15,804 bases of DNA from Bacteroidota bacterium (GCA_016706255.1 JADJJZ010000014.1:1-15804), one strand, 5' to 3'; positions 1-8,367 are shown, counted from the stretch's first letter. The notes: generated by a model not told the origin, from the sequence alone. Numbers and translations are program-made.

Positions 1-44
1 CCAGTAATAAGACAGCTGAAAACAGAGGAAGAAATATTTTTCAT
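1..44 (-). CDS. Start of an exported protein, cut by the window edge
   Basis: Only the first codons are present, reading from ATG at 44 off the left end. As written it reads MKNISSSVFSCLIT. A one-base shift after the fourth codon gives the hydrophobic run LPLFSAVLLL, a much better signal-peptide core, so I infer an indel near the T run. It is third in a minus-strand series after two outer-membrane barrels, about 120 bp downstream of the stop at 167, which suggests the same operon and export to the periplasm or outer membrane. The function cannot be read from what is here. Confidence 0.45.
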   Translation of the reverse strand, partial: MKNISSSVFSCLIT

Positions 45-166
45 ATCGCTTAAAATTTCATACCACTATAAACAAGCAAAATTGTTAATGCTGTAAGATG
101 GTAAAACATCGCCAACCAGATTATTGTTTGGGATAGGCGTTATATTGACCCATCAGGTAAGTTTTT

Positions 167-1411
167 CTATGAAAAATTCCATCTCAACCCACCACCGGTT
201 ATTTGCTGACTGCCATCTACTACGTATTCGTTGAAGTTAATAATCTGGTCATATTTATCGGTTTGGTTTACAAACTCAAACCCTAAATAACTATGTTGCT
301 GAAAACTAAATACAATATCTAAATCAGCTACCACATTAGCCGTAAAGCCTAAACTAAAGTCATCTGTTTGCATAAATCAACCGAAGAGCACACCCGCTTC
401 GCCCTCGCGATTGGTATCGCTGCGCATGCCGGCAGTTAATTCAATTTTTATTCCATTTTAATAATTTATTCACCGCAATTGTTGCATCCCCATCCATGCG
501 TCCAATATAAATACCTAATTGCCATGGTGTGTATTTTGCTTCAATTTTGGTGTCGAAAAAATTGCCATCTAAAATCGGAGCAAGTGAATCATTAATAATT
601 TCGTTATGCGATTTTCCGATTTCACCGTTTGCAGATAATTCAATTGTACCAATAGTGTAGGTTAATTGTGCATTACCCATTCTGGATTTACATATTGTTC
701 AGTAAATGCATTACTCTGGAAAATCATATAAATCCCGCATAATTTAATCCAACGAAAACATATTGCTTTGAATTAAAGTCCATATTTGCGCAAAAATAAT
801 CTTTCCGGTTGTGGAACTTCCGTTTGTTGCTGCAACTCGACGGTAAAGCATGTCCAGTTAATTTCTTTAATATATTTATTAAATACCAAACCAAAAGTCA
901 ACAGCAGCACCTTGTTGGCGCCAGGTATTATCTGCATCATAAAAATTATCGTATGCAATCTGGTCCGATAAATGCAAAATTGGTCAGGTTAATGTTTGTA
1001 ATCCTTGCTGTTGGTATTATAAAAGTATATGGTGTTAATTTATAATGCACATCAACAACTTCACAACGAACAATATCTTTAATTACCCTTTTACATATAA
1101 TTCCACGAACATCGAAAGTAACGCCTGAACCCCAAAATCCGCCGAAGTCGTTACGAATACGCACTGTACTTTGTATCGCAATATTTTCACCAGGGCGAAT
1201 TAACATACCAAGGTCCACCAATGTATGCGACGATAAACTTTTTGGTGCCGTAACAGTGTCGGCAACCGCAACGTCCTGCGATAAATTGTCTAAAAACGAT
1301 AGCGTGCGTGCCGTACGTTTAAACTGAATTTTTTACCTCAGTTTGAGCTTGTGTTGTTAATGCCGAACACAAAATCAAACCTGTAAAAATGGCTGCGTTA
1401 ATTTTTTTCAC
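167..1411 (-). CDS. Outer-membrane beta-barrel-like protein, frameshifted as read
   Basis: The start is GTG at 1411, overlapping by one base the TAG stop of the upstream gene (TAGTG), so translation is probably coupled. The N-terminus reads KKINAAIFTGLILCSALTTQAQ, a signal peptide ending in the AQA-type site usual in Bacteroidota. After a shift at the A6 run near 1330 the frame continues through SLSSHTLVDLGMLIRPGENI and ends of strands such as DNFYDADNTWRQQGAAVDF near 900. Further pieces near 441-680 and 167-373 carry alternating polar/hydrophobic strands and end at RWNFS. At least six frame changes are needed, mostly at A/T runs. Total length would be about 415 residues. I infer an uncharacterised outer-membrane barrel of the Bacteroidota type. 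I do not recognise a characterised family, and DUF6029-like is only a guess. Confidence 0.55.
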
Positions 1412-3362
1412 TAGAAAAATATTTTTAATTCAACTATAGTTTCCTGATTTCTAAAAGTATCATCCGCAAAACTGGCATCACTAAAATTAGCCCAGCGGTT
1501 GCGGATGTATAAAATAGCATTACGACCTAAATCAATATCTAAACCTGCGCCGTATCAAATACCTGTCTGATTGCGCGGACGGCGCGTTACCTCATCAATA
1601 TCGGTTAAATAATTGCACGTGCGCTCGTAACCATAATATCTCCTCAATACCAAACCATCGGTAATGCTGTAATAAATTTCAATTTCGCTGGCATATTGTC
1701 TAATGTAAGCATCTTCATTTAATACCGGAATAATACTCCAGTCGCGCTGCACTGTGCTGTAATATCCCAAAAAGAAAATATACATCGGGCGATTAAATGC
1801 ATGTGTTTTAAATTTTATTTGCGGTTCAAATACTGAAAAATATTTTTTATTTACGGCAACACCTGAACTGTCATCACTTAAATTAACAGTTTCATAAACA
1901 TCGCGGTAAATCACTGAATATCTGTCGTACGGGCCAACATTCGATGGAAATGCAAATCGCCAGAAACGTGCACGTGTTAAGCTATTTACAGGATGCGAAT
2001 ACGTAATTACATTTGATGCCGGTGTAATTTCTCCATTCATACCGATGCCGATATTAAATGAAATATTTTCCCAGGTTTGTTCAATATTAATATCTAATCC
2101 CTGTCTGTTATTCGACATCATACCCATGCGCAACATCGCGCTGCCTGTAGGGCGAAGCACTGCGCTGCTGCCAATAGAGCCTGCCGGAATATCGTTGGTA
2201 GTATATTCTGTAACGCTGCTATTTAAAAAAACTGCATTATTATTAAATACTTCAGGTGCAATTCTAAATCCGTGTAAACTAATTACCGGAATATTTTTTT
2301 GATAGGAGATATAATTGTTCCGCTAATCATTTCGCCCCAGCCTTCGTTGTTGAGCGGACTAAAATATTGTGCCATACCGGCTTCAAGATGCAGACCGAAT
2401 GATTTTATTTTTTCATTTACTTCAAATGTAATGGTATTAAATCCTACTTTTTCTAACGCTAAGCTATCGGCATAAGTAATGCTGCTGATGGTGTTGATTC
2501 CATAAAATCTGCCTTCATTTAATTGTTTTATGGTTTGCCGCCGTATGATACATTCGGTGTGCTGCCAAACCCGCCATTTAATTCTGTTTTCCGACTAATA
2601 TTTTGCTTTTAAATCGCCCGGAAGTTCGGCTGCATCCAAGGCAAAACCTTTAAATGCGCGATTTCCCCAGCGTACATCCTGGTCAACTGCCCCTTCCTTA
2701 TAATATTTGTCGTATCTCCCAAAAACCGCATTGGTAATGGGGTCCCAGGGGTTGCGTTCAAATAAAGTGAACCGATTATATCCATGAAACGAACCCTAGG
2801 TAAGGTCGCTCAAAACATGCCATTGAATGCCACCGGTGCGCAGCGTAAACGTACTAAACGAGGTTGAATGCGTCGCAGTAAGTTGATTCCCAAATTCAAA
2901 ATCATACTTCCACCCAACCGCGTTCCTTCAATCGGATTTTGAATACTTGGGCGCAAACTGTCCACCACCTGTTTTCCGTAAGCGCTACCCAACACACCGT
3001 TTAAATATTGGTAAGTATAAATGTCAAATGCCCACGATGTTTTTAATGTCGGTCTGCCCGAAACATTTAATTGTAAAGTTGGCAATGTGTATCATCGCCA
3101 ATAAACATCTGATTGGTTGGTGTGGTTTGTCCGCCTGCCGTGCTCAGCAAATAAGTGTAAAATTCCGGGTTTGAGTGCCATAAAAACGGTAAAACCCAGA
3201 TACCGCAACGCGATACAGTTCATCCGGAGCATGTTTCGGAAACAACCCAACCTGAGGCGTAACCACGGTATTGCTTGTATCCCGCTGTCCAAACCCCAAA
3301 ACAGGCAACAGCGCAGCCACGGCAAACAATCCAACTATTTTGTTTAATCTTTTCCCCAACAC
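1411..3362 (-). CDS. Large exported beta-barrel protein, frameshifted as read
   Basis: This is the first gene of the minus-strand operon, about 650 residues when the frames are joined. Translation seems to begin at GTG 3362 or TTG 3359, followed by KRLNKIVGLFAVAALLPVLGFGQ, a signal peptide. The mature part starts RDTSNTVVTPQVGLFPKHAP and continues in other frames with TLQLNVSGRPTLKTSWAFDI (near 3080), GGIQWHVLSDL (near 2820), FTLFERNPWDPITNAVFGRY (near 2740), a long open piece 1555-2160, and a C-terminus GLDIDLGRNAILYIRNRW ... VELKIFF. The terminal phenylalanines and alternating strands fit an outer-membrane beta-barrel. There is an in-frame TAG near 2800 and several one-base shifts, which I read as sequencing error. 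An expressed role, for example porin or surface assembly, cannot be stated. Promoter elements lie at 3400-3431. Confidence 0.6.
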
Positions 3363-3399
3363 AATAGGTTTTGCGTATTAAAATTACACGTTTACAAAT

Positions 3400-3431
3400 C
3401 AAATGTAATACTTTTTGTAAAAATTACAATT
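3400..3431 (-). promoter_or_regulatory. Bacteroidota-type promoter for the minus-strand operon
   Basis: On the minus strand TACATTTG (3407-3400) matches the Bacteroidota -7 consensus TAnnTTTG exactly. ATTG (3431-3428), 20 bases upstream, matches the last three bases of the -33 element TTTG. Transcription would start about 40 bases before the start codon of the 1411-3362 gene. Spacing agrees with the known 19-21 base range. Confidence 0.6.
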
Positions 3432-3465
3432 AGTGCCCAACTTTTTCTCCCATCCAGGCTCAAAA

Positions 3466-3606
3466 TGTTTTGGGCGTTTCCCCTATAGTGATTAATAATT
3501 TGCAGGGGCAAATTATTAATCACTATAGGGGCCGGGCTTTTCACTGCAACTCCTCGCTCGCTGAAAAAGCTCGCTGTGGGGTTTCCGTTTCAATCCCTAA
3601 CGCACT
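3466..3606. repeat. Composite intergenic element with a perfect 23-bp inverted repeat
   Basis: Positions 3480-3502 and 3509-3531 are perfect reverse complements (23 bp, beginning CCCCTATAGTGATTAATAA) around a six-base loop CAGGGG. The stem is followed by GGGCTTTTCACTGCAACTCC, then tandem CTCG units, TCGCTGTGGGGTTTCCG and CAATCCCTAACGCA. The outer ends GGGCGTT (left) and AACGCA (right) are roughly inverted. I believe this left end / variable palindrome / GGGCTTTTCACTGCAA arrangement recurs between genes in Bacteroidota, but that is from memory and needs a search. It could also work as a bidirectional terminator between the divergent units on either side. Confidence 0.65.
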
Positions 3607-3663
3607 TTCGAGTAAAAATGTAATTAGTCGAGTTGAATTGAATCCACCCCATGCAATCATTTA

Positions 3664-3755
3664 AACGAAAAATTAGCAAACGTCACCATGTAGGGGCGAA
3701 TTGCATCCGCCCATACATGTTGACGTTTGCGGAATGTTTGGATAAATTAAAATTG
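3664..3755 (+). repeat. Hairpin repeat C, copy 1
   Basis: The unit consists of CGAAAAATTA, a long hairpin, then GGAATGTTTGGATAAATTAA. The arms are 3676-3692 (GCAAACGTCACCATGTA) and 3714-3730 (TACATGTTGACGTTTGC), complementary at 16 of 17 positions. The loop contains a second small inverted repeat, GGGCG...CGCCC. The same unit recurs at 3899-3985 and 6160-6243 in the same orientation. No reading frame of its own is convincing. Confidence 0.85.
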
Positions 3756-3777
3756 TTCTGAATAACTATTGATAATA

Positions 3778-3870
3778 AGTCGAATCGAATCTAAAACCAC
3801 TCATTCCTCATCCCTCATCCCATGAGTTGTTCGCTACGCGCAAATGAGTTATCAGTAATGCGTGATTACT
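3778..3870 (+). repeat. Heptamer hairpin repeat H, copy 1 (decayed right arm)
   Basis: The unit opens with AGTCGAATCGAATCTAAAAC, then an arm built of heptamers related to ACTCATT/C (3797-3822), the loop-side sequence ATGAGTTGTTCGCTACGCG, and a right arm. Compared with the copies at 5866 and 6031 the right arm here is diverged (GAGTTATCAGTAATGCGTGA), so the hairpin is imperfect. The open frame 3822-4043 runs through this repeat and the next and is not a gene. Confidence 0.8.
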
Positions 3871-3898
3871 ACTTTACCGGAACTAAATATATCGCTAA

Positions 3899-3985
3899 AC
3901 GCAAAATTAGCAAACGTCACCATGTAAGGGCGAATTGCATCCCGCCCATACATGGTGACGTTTCCGAATGTATAGTTAAATTGAA
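3899..3985 (+). repeat. Hairpin repeat C, copy 2
   Basis: Second copy of the unit at 3664. The arms are GCAAACGTCACCATG (3910-3924) and CATGGTGACGTTTCC (ending 3965), complementary except for one pair near the outer end. At the position where copy 1 has a C/T mismatch in the stem, this copy has a restored C-G pair. The downstream flank GAATGTATAGTTAAATTGAA is a diverged form of the flank in copies 1 and 3. Confidence 0.8.
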
Positions 3986-4118
3986 ATTGTGGGAAAATAA
4001 TTTACTAATTCAAATTTTGCTTACCTTTAAAATAAATTACTAATGTTCCGCCATTATTCAAAGGTGATAACGTTAATGTTCAATTTAAATCGGCAACTAA
4101 TAGAGTTGAACAATTAAA

Positions 4119-4997
4119 ATGCAAGAACAAAAGGATTACTTGACAAAATAAAACAGCACGAAAAACTTGCAATTAGAGTAAACTCTAATTCAAATAATAA
4201 TTTGTCTGCTGATGTAATGAAAATGCTTACAAGAACCACACAGAAAAGCTAATTACTTTTTTGTGTTTGTTGAAAGTGGTTCGCTAACGCATAAGGTTGA
4301 CCTAAACGATTTGACAATTACAAATGGGCAATTGTTTTTTGTTTTGCCTAATCAAATCCATTCAGTCCCTCCACAGAAGCAAGGTAACATTGAATGTTTC
4401 AAAATGAGTTTTGACCAAAACTGCTTGTCTTTACTTCCTAAACAATTTTCTTTTTACTCAATCCATTAAATTCACAAATCATTTCATTTGACAGTGATTC
4501 GAGCCAACGCGTAAAAATACTTTTTGATATACTCGACAAAATATTACATTCAGAAAACGACCAAAAAGATGCTGAAATTATTTTGGCGCATCTTAATTCA
4601 CTTTTAACAGAGTTGGACAAAGCATATTTTAAAAGTGTCTCAAAAGAAAAATCAGAACCAAACAAACTTTCAAAATACATTGAGTTTAAAATTGCAGTTG
4701 AAACTCATCTAACAGAACAACATTCTATAAATACTATTGCCGATAATCTTTCAATAACAACAAATAATCTCTACAATATTGTAAAAGCGTTTTCGGGAGT
4801 TTCGCCAAAAGAATTTATCACAAACCGTTTGATGTTAGAGGCACAGCGGAAACTTTTCTATTCTGAGACATCGGTAAAAGAATTGGCTTACGAGTTAGGT
4901 TTCAGCGATCCTGATTATTTTTCAAAGCTTTCAAAAGAATACCGGCAAAAGTGTAACGCAGTTTGTAGAAAGCATTCAGGATTTGTCTGGTAAATAA
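4119..4997 (+). CDS. AraC-family transcriptional regulator, frameshifted as read
   Basis: The joined product is about 292 residues, normal for the family. I place the start at ATG 4119 (MQEQKD, then LLDKIKQHEKLAIRVNSN after a shift near 4133). The N-terminal half is a cupin-like sensor, with PHRKANYFFVFVESG and later QLFFVLPNQIHSVPP, the pattern of Bacteroidota AraC regulators. The C-terminal half has two helix-turn-helix motifs, INTIADNLSITTNNLYNIVK and VKELAYELGFSDPDYFSKLS. Shifts are needed near 4235, in the T5 run near 4450 and in the A4 run near 4950. The last one restores the expected tail TQFVESIQDLSGK with a stop at 4995-4997. It lies 65 bp upstream of an SDR gene on the same strand and probably regulates it. 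The ligand is unknown. Confidence 0.85.
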
Positions 4998-5062
4998 AGT
5001 GAATAGTCCATCTCAATTAATTTTGACCTGCTGACTTTTGTGATTCATTAAAAAATGTAAAA

Positions 5063-5801
5063 ATGAAATCAGCATTAGTAACAGGAGCTAACAAAAGTAT
5101 TGGCTATGAAGTTGCGCGACAACTTGCTCAAAAAGGCATTTATGTTTATCTAGGCAGTCGCAATTTGGATAATGGTATAGCAGCAGTTAATAAATTAAAT
5201 GCAGAAGGATTAAAAAATGTTGAAGCCATTCAGCTTGACGTTACAAACGATGAATCTGTAGAAAATGCTCGAGTAGAAATTAGCAGGAAAACACAAGTGT
5301 TGGACATACTAATTAACAATGCCGGCATCTTTGGGGGCTATCCACAAGGAGCCCTCAATACCACTATCGACCAATTTAAAACTACTTACGATTCAAATGT
5401 ATTTGGTGTTGTAAGAGTTACACAGGCATTTATTGATTTATTAAAAATATCATCTGAACCGCGCATTGTAAATGTAAGTTCAAGTCAAGGCTCTATTACC
5501 TTGCATAGCGACCCTGCCTACAAATATTACGATTACAAAGCTGCTGCTTACCTTTCTTCAAAATCAGCAATGAATATGTACACAGTAGTATTGGCTTACG
5601 AACTGAAAAATACCAACTTTAAAAGTAAATGCTGTTTGCCCCGGATACTCGAATACTGATTTTAACGGACATCGTGGCACTGGAACCGTTGAAGATGCCG
5701 GCAAACGAATTATAAAATATGCTTTAATTGATAAAAATGGCCCGACAGGGAAATTTTTTAGTGAAGAAAATAATCCTGCAACGGGAGAAATTGCTTGGTA
5801 A
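5063..5801 (+). CDS. Short-chain dehydrogenase/reductase (SDR), one frameshift
   Basis: An NAD(P)-dependent oxidoreductase of classical SDR type, about 245 residues. The start ATG 5063 puts the nucleotide-binding motif TGANKSIG at residues 7-14, Arg33 after the second strand (GSR, favouring NADPH), Asp59 (LDV), NNAG at 85-88, serines 139-141, and the catalytic YLSSK with Tyr163 and Lys167. A spare A in the A4 run near 5630 shifts the frame. The other frame continues VNAVCPGYSNTDFNGHRGTG and PTGKFFSEENNPATGEIAW to TAA at 5799-5801, which is the expected family C-terminus. All catalytic residues lie before the shift. Carbonyl-reductase-like activity is likely, but the substrate is unknown. It follows the AraC regulator closely. 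Confidence 0.9.
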
Positions 5802-5865
5802 TAAATTACAAGTAACTGCGCTTCTGCCTAATAACTTTTCGATTCGTAAAATGTTAATATAGAAA

Positions 5866-5960
5866 AGCCGAGTCGAAATTAAAACCACTCATTACTCATT
5901 TCTCATCCTTCATCCAATGAGTTGTTCGCTGTGCTCACATGAGTGATGAGTAATGAGTGG
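5866..5960 (+). repeat. Heptamer hairpin repeat H, copy 2
   Basis: Preface AGCCGAGTCGAAATTAAAAC, then a left arm from 5885 (CCACTCATTACTCATTTCTC), the loop-side sequence GAGTTGTTCGCTGTGCTCAC, and a right arm ATGAGTGATGAGTAATGAGTGG ending at 5960, whose reverse complement reads as ACTCATT/C heptamers. The arms can pair in more than one register because of the seven-base periodicity. Confidence 0.85.
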
Positions 5961-6030
5961 TGGCTGCAAAACTGGATACAATTTCTTTTTATTTACATTT
6001 TTCGATGCATGAAAATTTTGAACCGTGTAA

Positions 6031-6124
6031 GCAGAGTCGAATCTAAAACCACTCATTCCTCATTACTCATCACTCATTCAATGAGTTGTTCGCTGCGCTC
6101 ACATGAGTAATGAGTGATGAGTGG
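6031..6124 (+). repeat. Heptamer hairpin repeat H, copy 3
   Basis: Preface GCAGAGTCGAATCTAAAACC, a left arm from 6049 with successive ACTCATT, CCTCATT, ACTCATC and ACTCATT heptamers, loop-side ATGAGTTGTTCGCTGCGCTC, and right arm ATGAGTAATGAGTGATGAGT ending GG at 6124. It is the most regular of the three copies and lies only 71 bases after copy 2. Confidence 0.87.
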
Positions 6125-6159
6125 TTACGCCAATACAGAAAATAAATCCAACTCTTTTA

Positions 6160-6243
6160 CGAAAAATTAGCAAACGCCATCATGTGAGGGTGCATCCGCC
6201 CATACATGATGGCGTTTGCAGGAATGTTTGGATAAATTAAATT
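6160..6243 (+). repeat. Hairpin repeat C, copy 3
   Basis: Third copy of the unit at 3664. The arms GCAAACGCCATCATG (6170-6184) and CATGATGGCGTTTGC (6205-6219) are perfectly complementary. Relative to copy 2 both arms have changed together (GTCACC to GCCATC on the left, GGTGAC to GATGGC on the right), so pairing is kept. The inner loop is shorter by about five bases. The downstream flank GGAATGTTTGGATAAATTAA is the same as in copy 1. Confidence 0.85.
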
Positions 6244-6323
6244 TTTGTGCGTATTTATTACTAAAAAGTCAGATCGAACAAAATCCACCGATTACACATT
6301 TTAATTGTCGTTGCCTGTTTTTC

Positions 6324-6353
6324 TTTGAATTATTCAAAATTTATGTAAATTTG
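6324..6353 (+). promoter_or_regulatory. Bacteroidota-type promoter
   Basis: TTTG at 6324-6327 (-33) and TAAATTTG at 6346-6353 (-7, an exact TAnnTTTG) are separated by 18 bases. Transcription would begin near 6360, about 170 bases before the barrel gene at 6529. It follows directly after the last repeat of the block. Confidence 0.65.
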
Positions 6354-6386
6354 ACTTAAGTAAATGCAGATGCAATTTTAAAATTG

Positions 6387-6473
6387 TTGAGATATTTATA
6401 CGCTGGACAAATGTTGGATGCAGGAGTAGGTTTGCGCTATAATGCAAATCGTTATGCAGATGTCCAGCCCTAA
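6387..6473 (+). pseudogene. Possible remnant of a barrel protein
   Basis: An open stretch between the promoter at 6324 and the gene at 6529 reads YAGQMLDAGVGLRYNANRYA and stops at 6473. The DAGVGLRYN pattern resembles a strand of an outer-membrane barrel. There is no ATG in this frame and only about 38 codons are open, so it may be a leftover gene end or chance in a leader region. Confidence 0.25.
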
Positions 6474-6528
6474 TTGAAAATGTTGTAATGTTATCGAAAA
6501 TTCGCCCAAACAAATAAATAAAGTTGAC

Positions 6529-7164
6529 ATGAAAATCCCGACTTTAATATTATTATTTAACATATTATCCAGCCTGTTGTCGGCACAATCACATGTGATT
6601 GCTATTAAAACTGGTTTCAGCTGGACAAACATTTCAAGCAGTTTGCATGAATATGAATTTCAAAATAATTACATCGCGGGAATCTCTTATGATTACAAGG
6701 TAAACAAAAATCTTTCTTTGGGGTGCGAATTCCTTTACGAAGAGCGAGGTGGAAATTTAATATTTACATTTAATCATTCAAATGGAAATCCTCAAGAGCA
6801 ATATACAATTCCATATGAATTTAATTACCTTTCATTACCTATTAAGTTAAGTTATACAATTGGAAATGTTTTTTTTGGTTTCTGCAGTATTGGTGTTTGT
6901 CCAGCTATGCTTAGAAATTCAATTGTGACATACCCAGATGGATACCTTGATCATTTTGTAGATCCAATGGCAACAATTCCTCCAACATATTCAAAATTCG
7001 ATTTCGCAGGTTTTTCCGAAATTGGTTGCGGATACAAATTGTCAGACCGGTTTTCAATTGATATATCAGGTCGATTTCAACAAAGTACCACACTGCTTAT
7101 AGAAAATCTAGATGGTAATAATTATGGAGTGACAATCGGACTCGGGCTGAAATATTACTTTTAA
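6529..7164 (+). CDS. Porin-family outer-membrane beta-barrel protein
   Basis: 211 residues, intact. Residues 1-20 form a signal peptide (IPTLILLFNILSSLLSAQS). The mature part has the alternating strands of the eight-stranded OMP_b-brl_2 / PorT-like fold that is abundant in Bacteroidota: IKTGFSWTNI, YIAGISYDYKVNKNLSLGCE, FNYLSLPIKLSYTI, GFSEIGCGYKLSDRFSIDIS and a final strand GVTIGLGLKYYF. The terminal Phe is the usual signal for outer-membrane insertion. The family includes proteins of unknown role as well as parts of the type IX secretion machinery, and nothing here decides between them. The likely promoter is at 6324-6353. Confidence 0.85.
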   Translation: MKIPTLILLFNILSSLLSAQSHVIAIKTGFSWTNISSSLHEYEFQNNYIAGISYDYKVNKNLSLGCEFLYEERGGNLIFTFNHSNGNPQEQYTIPYEFNYLSLPIKLSYTIGNVFFGFCSIGVCPAMLRNSIVTYPDGYLDHFVDPMATIPPTYSKFDFAGFSEIGCGYKLSDRFSIDISGRFQQSTTLLIENLDGNNYGVTIGLGLKYYF

Positions 7165-7203
7165 ATTAATATATTTAATTTGTTAGAATAAAACTTTAAA
7201 TTA

Positions 7204-7290
7204 TGTAAAGAAACAAAATCGGTCGACAACGCTCATCAAAAAGCCAAAAACATTGTAAAAATTTCGATTGATATTAAAATAACAAATTAA
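7204..7290 (+). pseudogene. Lipoprotein N-terminus remnant, duplicate of the gene at 9074
   Basis: From TGT at 7204 the frame reads CKETKSVDNAHQKAKNI and on to a stop at 7288-7290, 28 codons. This matches the start of the mature lipoprotein at 9074 (CKQPTKSVEKAHQASQTI), including the lipidated cysteine. At DNA level 7212-7239 and 9136-9163 agree at 26 of 28 bases. No signal peptide or start precedes it (a TAA lies four codons upstream), so I infer a truncated copy left by duplication or recombination. Confidence 0.6.
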
Positions 7291-7306
7291 AATACAAACA
7301 AAAAAT

Positions 7307-7795
7307 ATGGAAATAATTTTTAAACACTTTTGGGTCCTATTTATTGTTGTGATTTTTGTCAACGCTTTCATTATGCGGAAACGTGCTGATTCATATATTG
7401 AAATTAACCCTGACCTTAAATTGGGTTATGACAAACTATTTAAAAATTTTTTGATTTTTGCAAATATCCCATGGCTGATAATGGGTATTGGTGATCTGAC
7501 AGGTTTTACAAATGGGGTTTTTGAGTTTTTGATGCCACGACAATTAAATCCAATTGTGCTTATTTTTCATGCTAGTTTAATTACGCTTTGGGGCCTTGGA
7601 AGTTATTGGATTTACCTAAAAGCCGGCGCTGAATTTTTGGCAAAACACCCCGGTTTTTTAAATACCGGTGAACCAAGTAAAACAGATCAGGTTAATAAAA
7701 ACAAGGTAAAATTTATGTGGACACTCATAGTGTTTGGCGGCATTATTGGCGAAATACTGATGTGGAACATGAACGGTACAACAACACGAATTTAA
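7307..7795 (+). CDS. Four-helix inner-membrane protein of unknown function
   Basis: 162 residues, intact. There are four predicted membrane segments at about residues 7-23 (FWVLFIVVIFVNAFIM), 45-64, 82-104 (VLIFHASLITLWGLGSYWIY) and 136-155 (WTLIVFGGIIGEILMW), with a short charged linker (KTDQVNKNK) before the last. The pattern FANIPWLIMGIGDLTG ... GAEFLAKHPG seems to me to recur in unnamed Bacteroidota proteins, but I know no function. The stop is three bases before the start of the next membrane protein, so the two are probably co-transcribed and may act together. Confidence 0.8.
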   Translation: MEIIFKHFWVLFIVVIFVNAFIMRKRADSYIEINPDLKLGYDKLFKNFLIFANIPWLIMGIGDLTGFTNGVFEFLMPRQLNPIVLIFHASLITLWGLGSYWIYLKAGAEFLAKHPGFLNTGEPSKTDQVNKNKVKFMWTLIVFGGIIGEILMWNMNGTTTRI

Positions 7796-7797
7796 AT

Positions 7798-8315
7798 ATG
7801 GAATACAATCACCTCGTTTACGACTTTGCCGGTAGGCTTCCCAGATTGGGTTTTATGTTGATACCCTTGCTATTTGTTGCAGTGGGGATAGGCATTTTCA
7901 TCTATAATAAAAAATTTGTGGACAATAGCGCTACATCAACCTTTGGCATTAATAAACGTGCATCCGGAATGGTATTCGGTACCATATTCGCTGCATTTGC
8001 AGTATTAATTTCTATTTTTTTAATTCCCTCTATGGTTGGTGAATACTTCGAAACAAGAAACATTTACAACAATAAGCAATATCAAACAGTAGCAGGAATG
8101 GTGGAGAATTATCACCCAATGCCTTCTGGAGGACACGATTCGGAAAAATTTACAGTCAGCGGTGTTGAATTTGAATTTTCAGATTTTGATGTCAGTGACT
8201 ATGGCTATAATAATGCAGCCTCGCATGGCGGTGTAATCAGACAAGGATTAAATGTTAGAATAGCGTATTTCAACAATGGCTACAAAATGTAATCCTTAAA
8301 TTAGAGACGGAATGA
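7798..8315 (+). CDS. Two-helix membrane protein with soluble C-terminal domain
   Basis: I choose ATG 7798 (MEYNHLVYDFAGRLPRLGF), right after the stop of the preceding gene, over the open frame that extends upstream inside that gene. Two membrane helices lie at about residues 17-38 (FMLIPLLFVAVGIGIFIY) and 60-84. A soluble domain follows, with FTVSGVEFEFSDFDVSD and the motif GYNNAASHGG. The frame as written ends YKM at 8290, but one missing A in the A4 run near 8285 would give YKNVILKLETE and a stop at 8313-8315, a more natural end. The domain resembles small beta-rich modules seen in Bacteroidota membrane proteins. No function is assigned. Confidence 0.75.
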
Positions 8316-8367
8316 AGCTTTGAGCATATCAAAGTTGCCAAATTAAAACCTATAAAAATTCTCGAAA

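Noticed and set aside
786..1045. Plus-strand frames over the minus-strand barrel gene
   Set aside because: They are antisense to stretches that read as barrel protein in joined frames.
3822..4043. Open frame of 73 codons
   Set aside because: It runs through the H and C repeats and has no protein-like features.
3778..6124. CRISPR array from the ACTCATT-like units
   Set aside because: The units are seven bases, without spacers, and form mirrored arms of hairpins. There are no cas genes.
3664..6243. Composite transposon around the AraC/SDR pair
   Set aside because: No transposase or terminal duplications are visible; only the repeat bracket is supported, and it is listed as a hypothesis.
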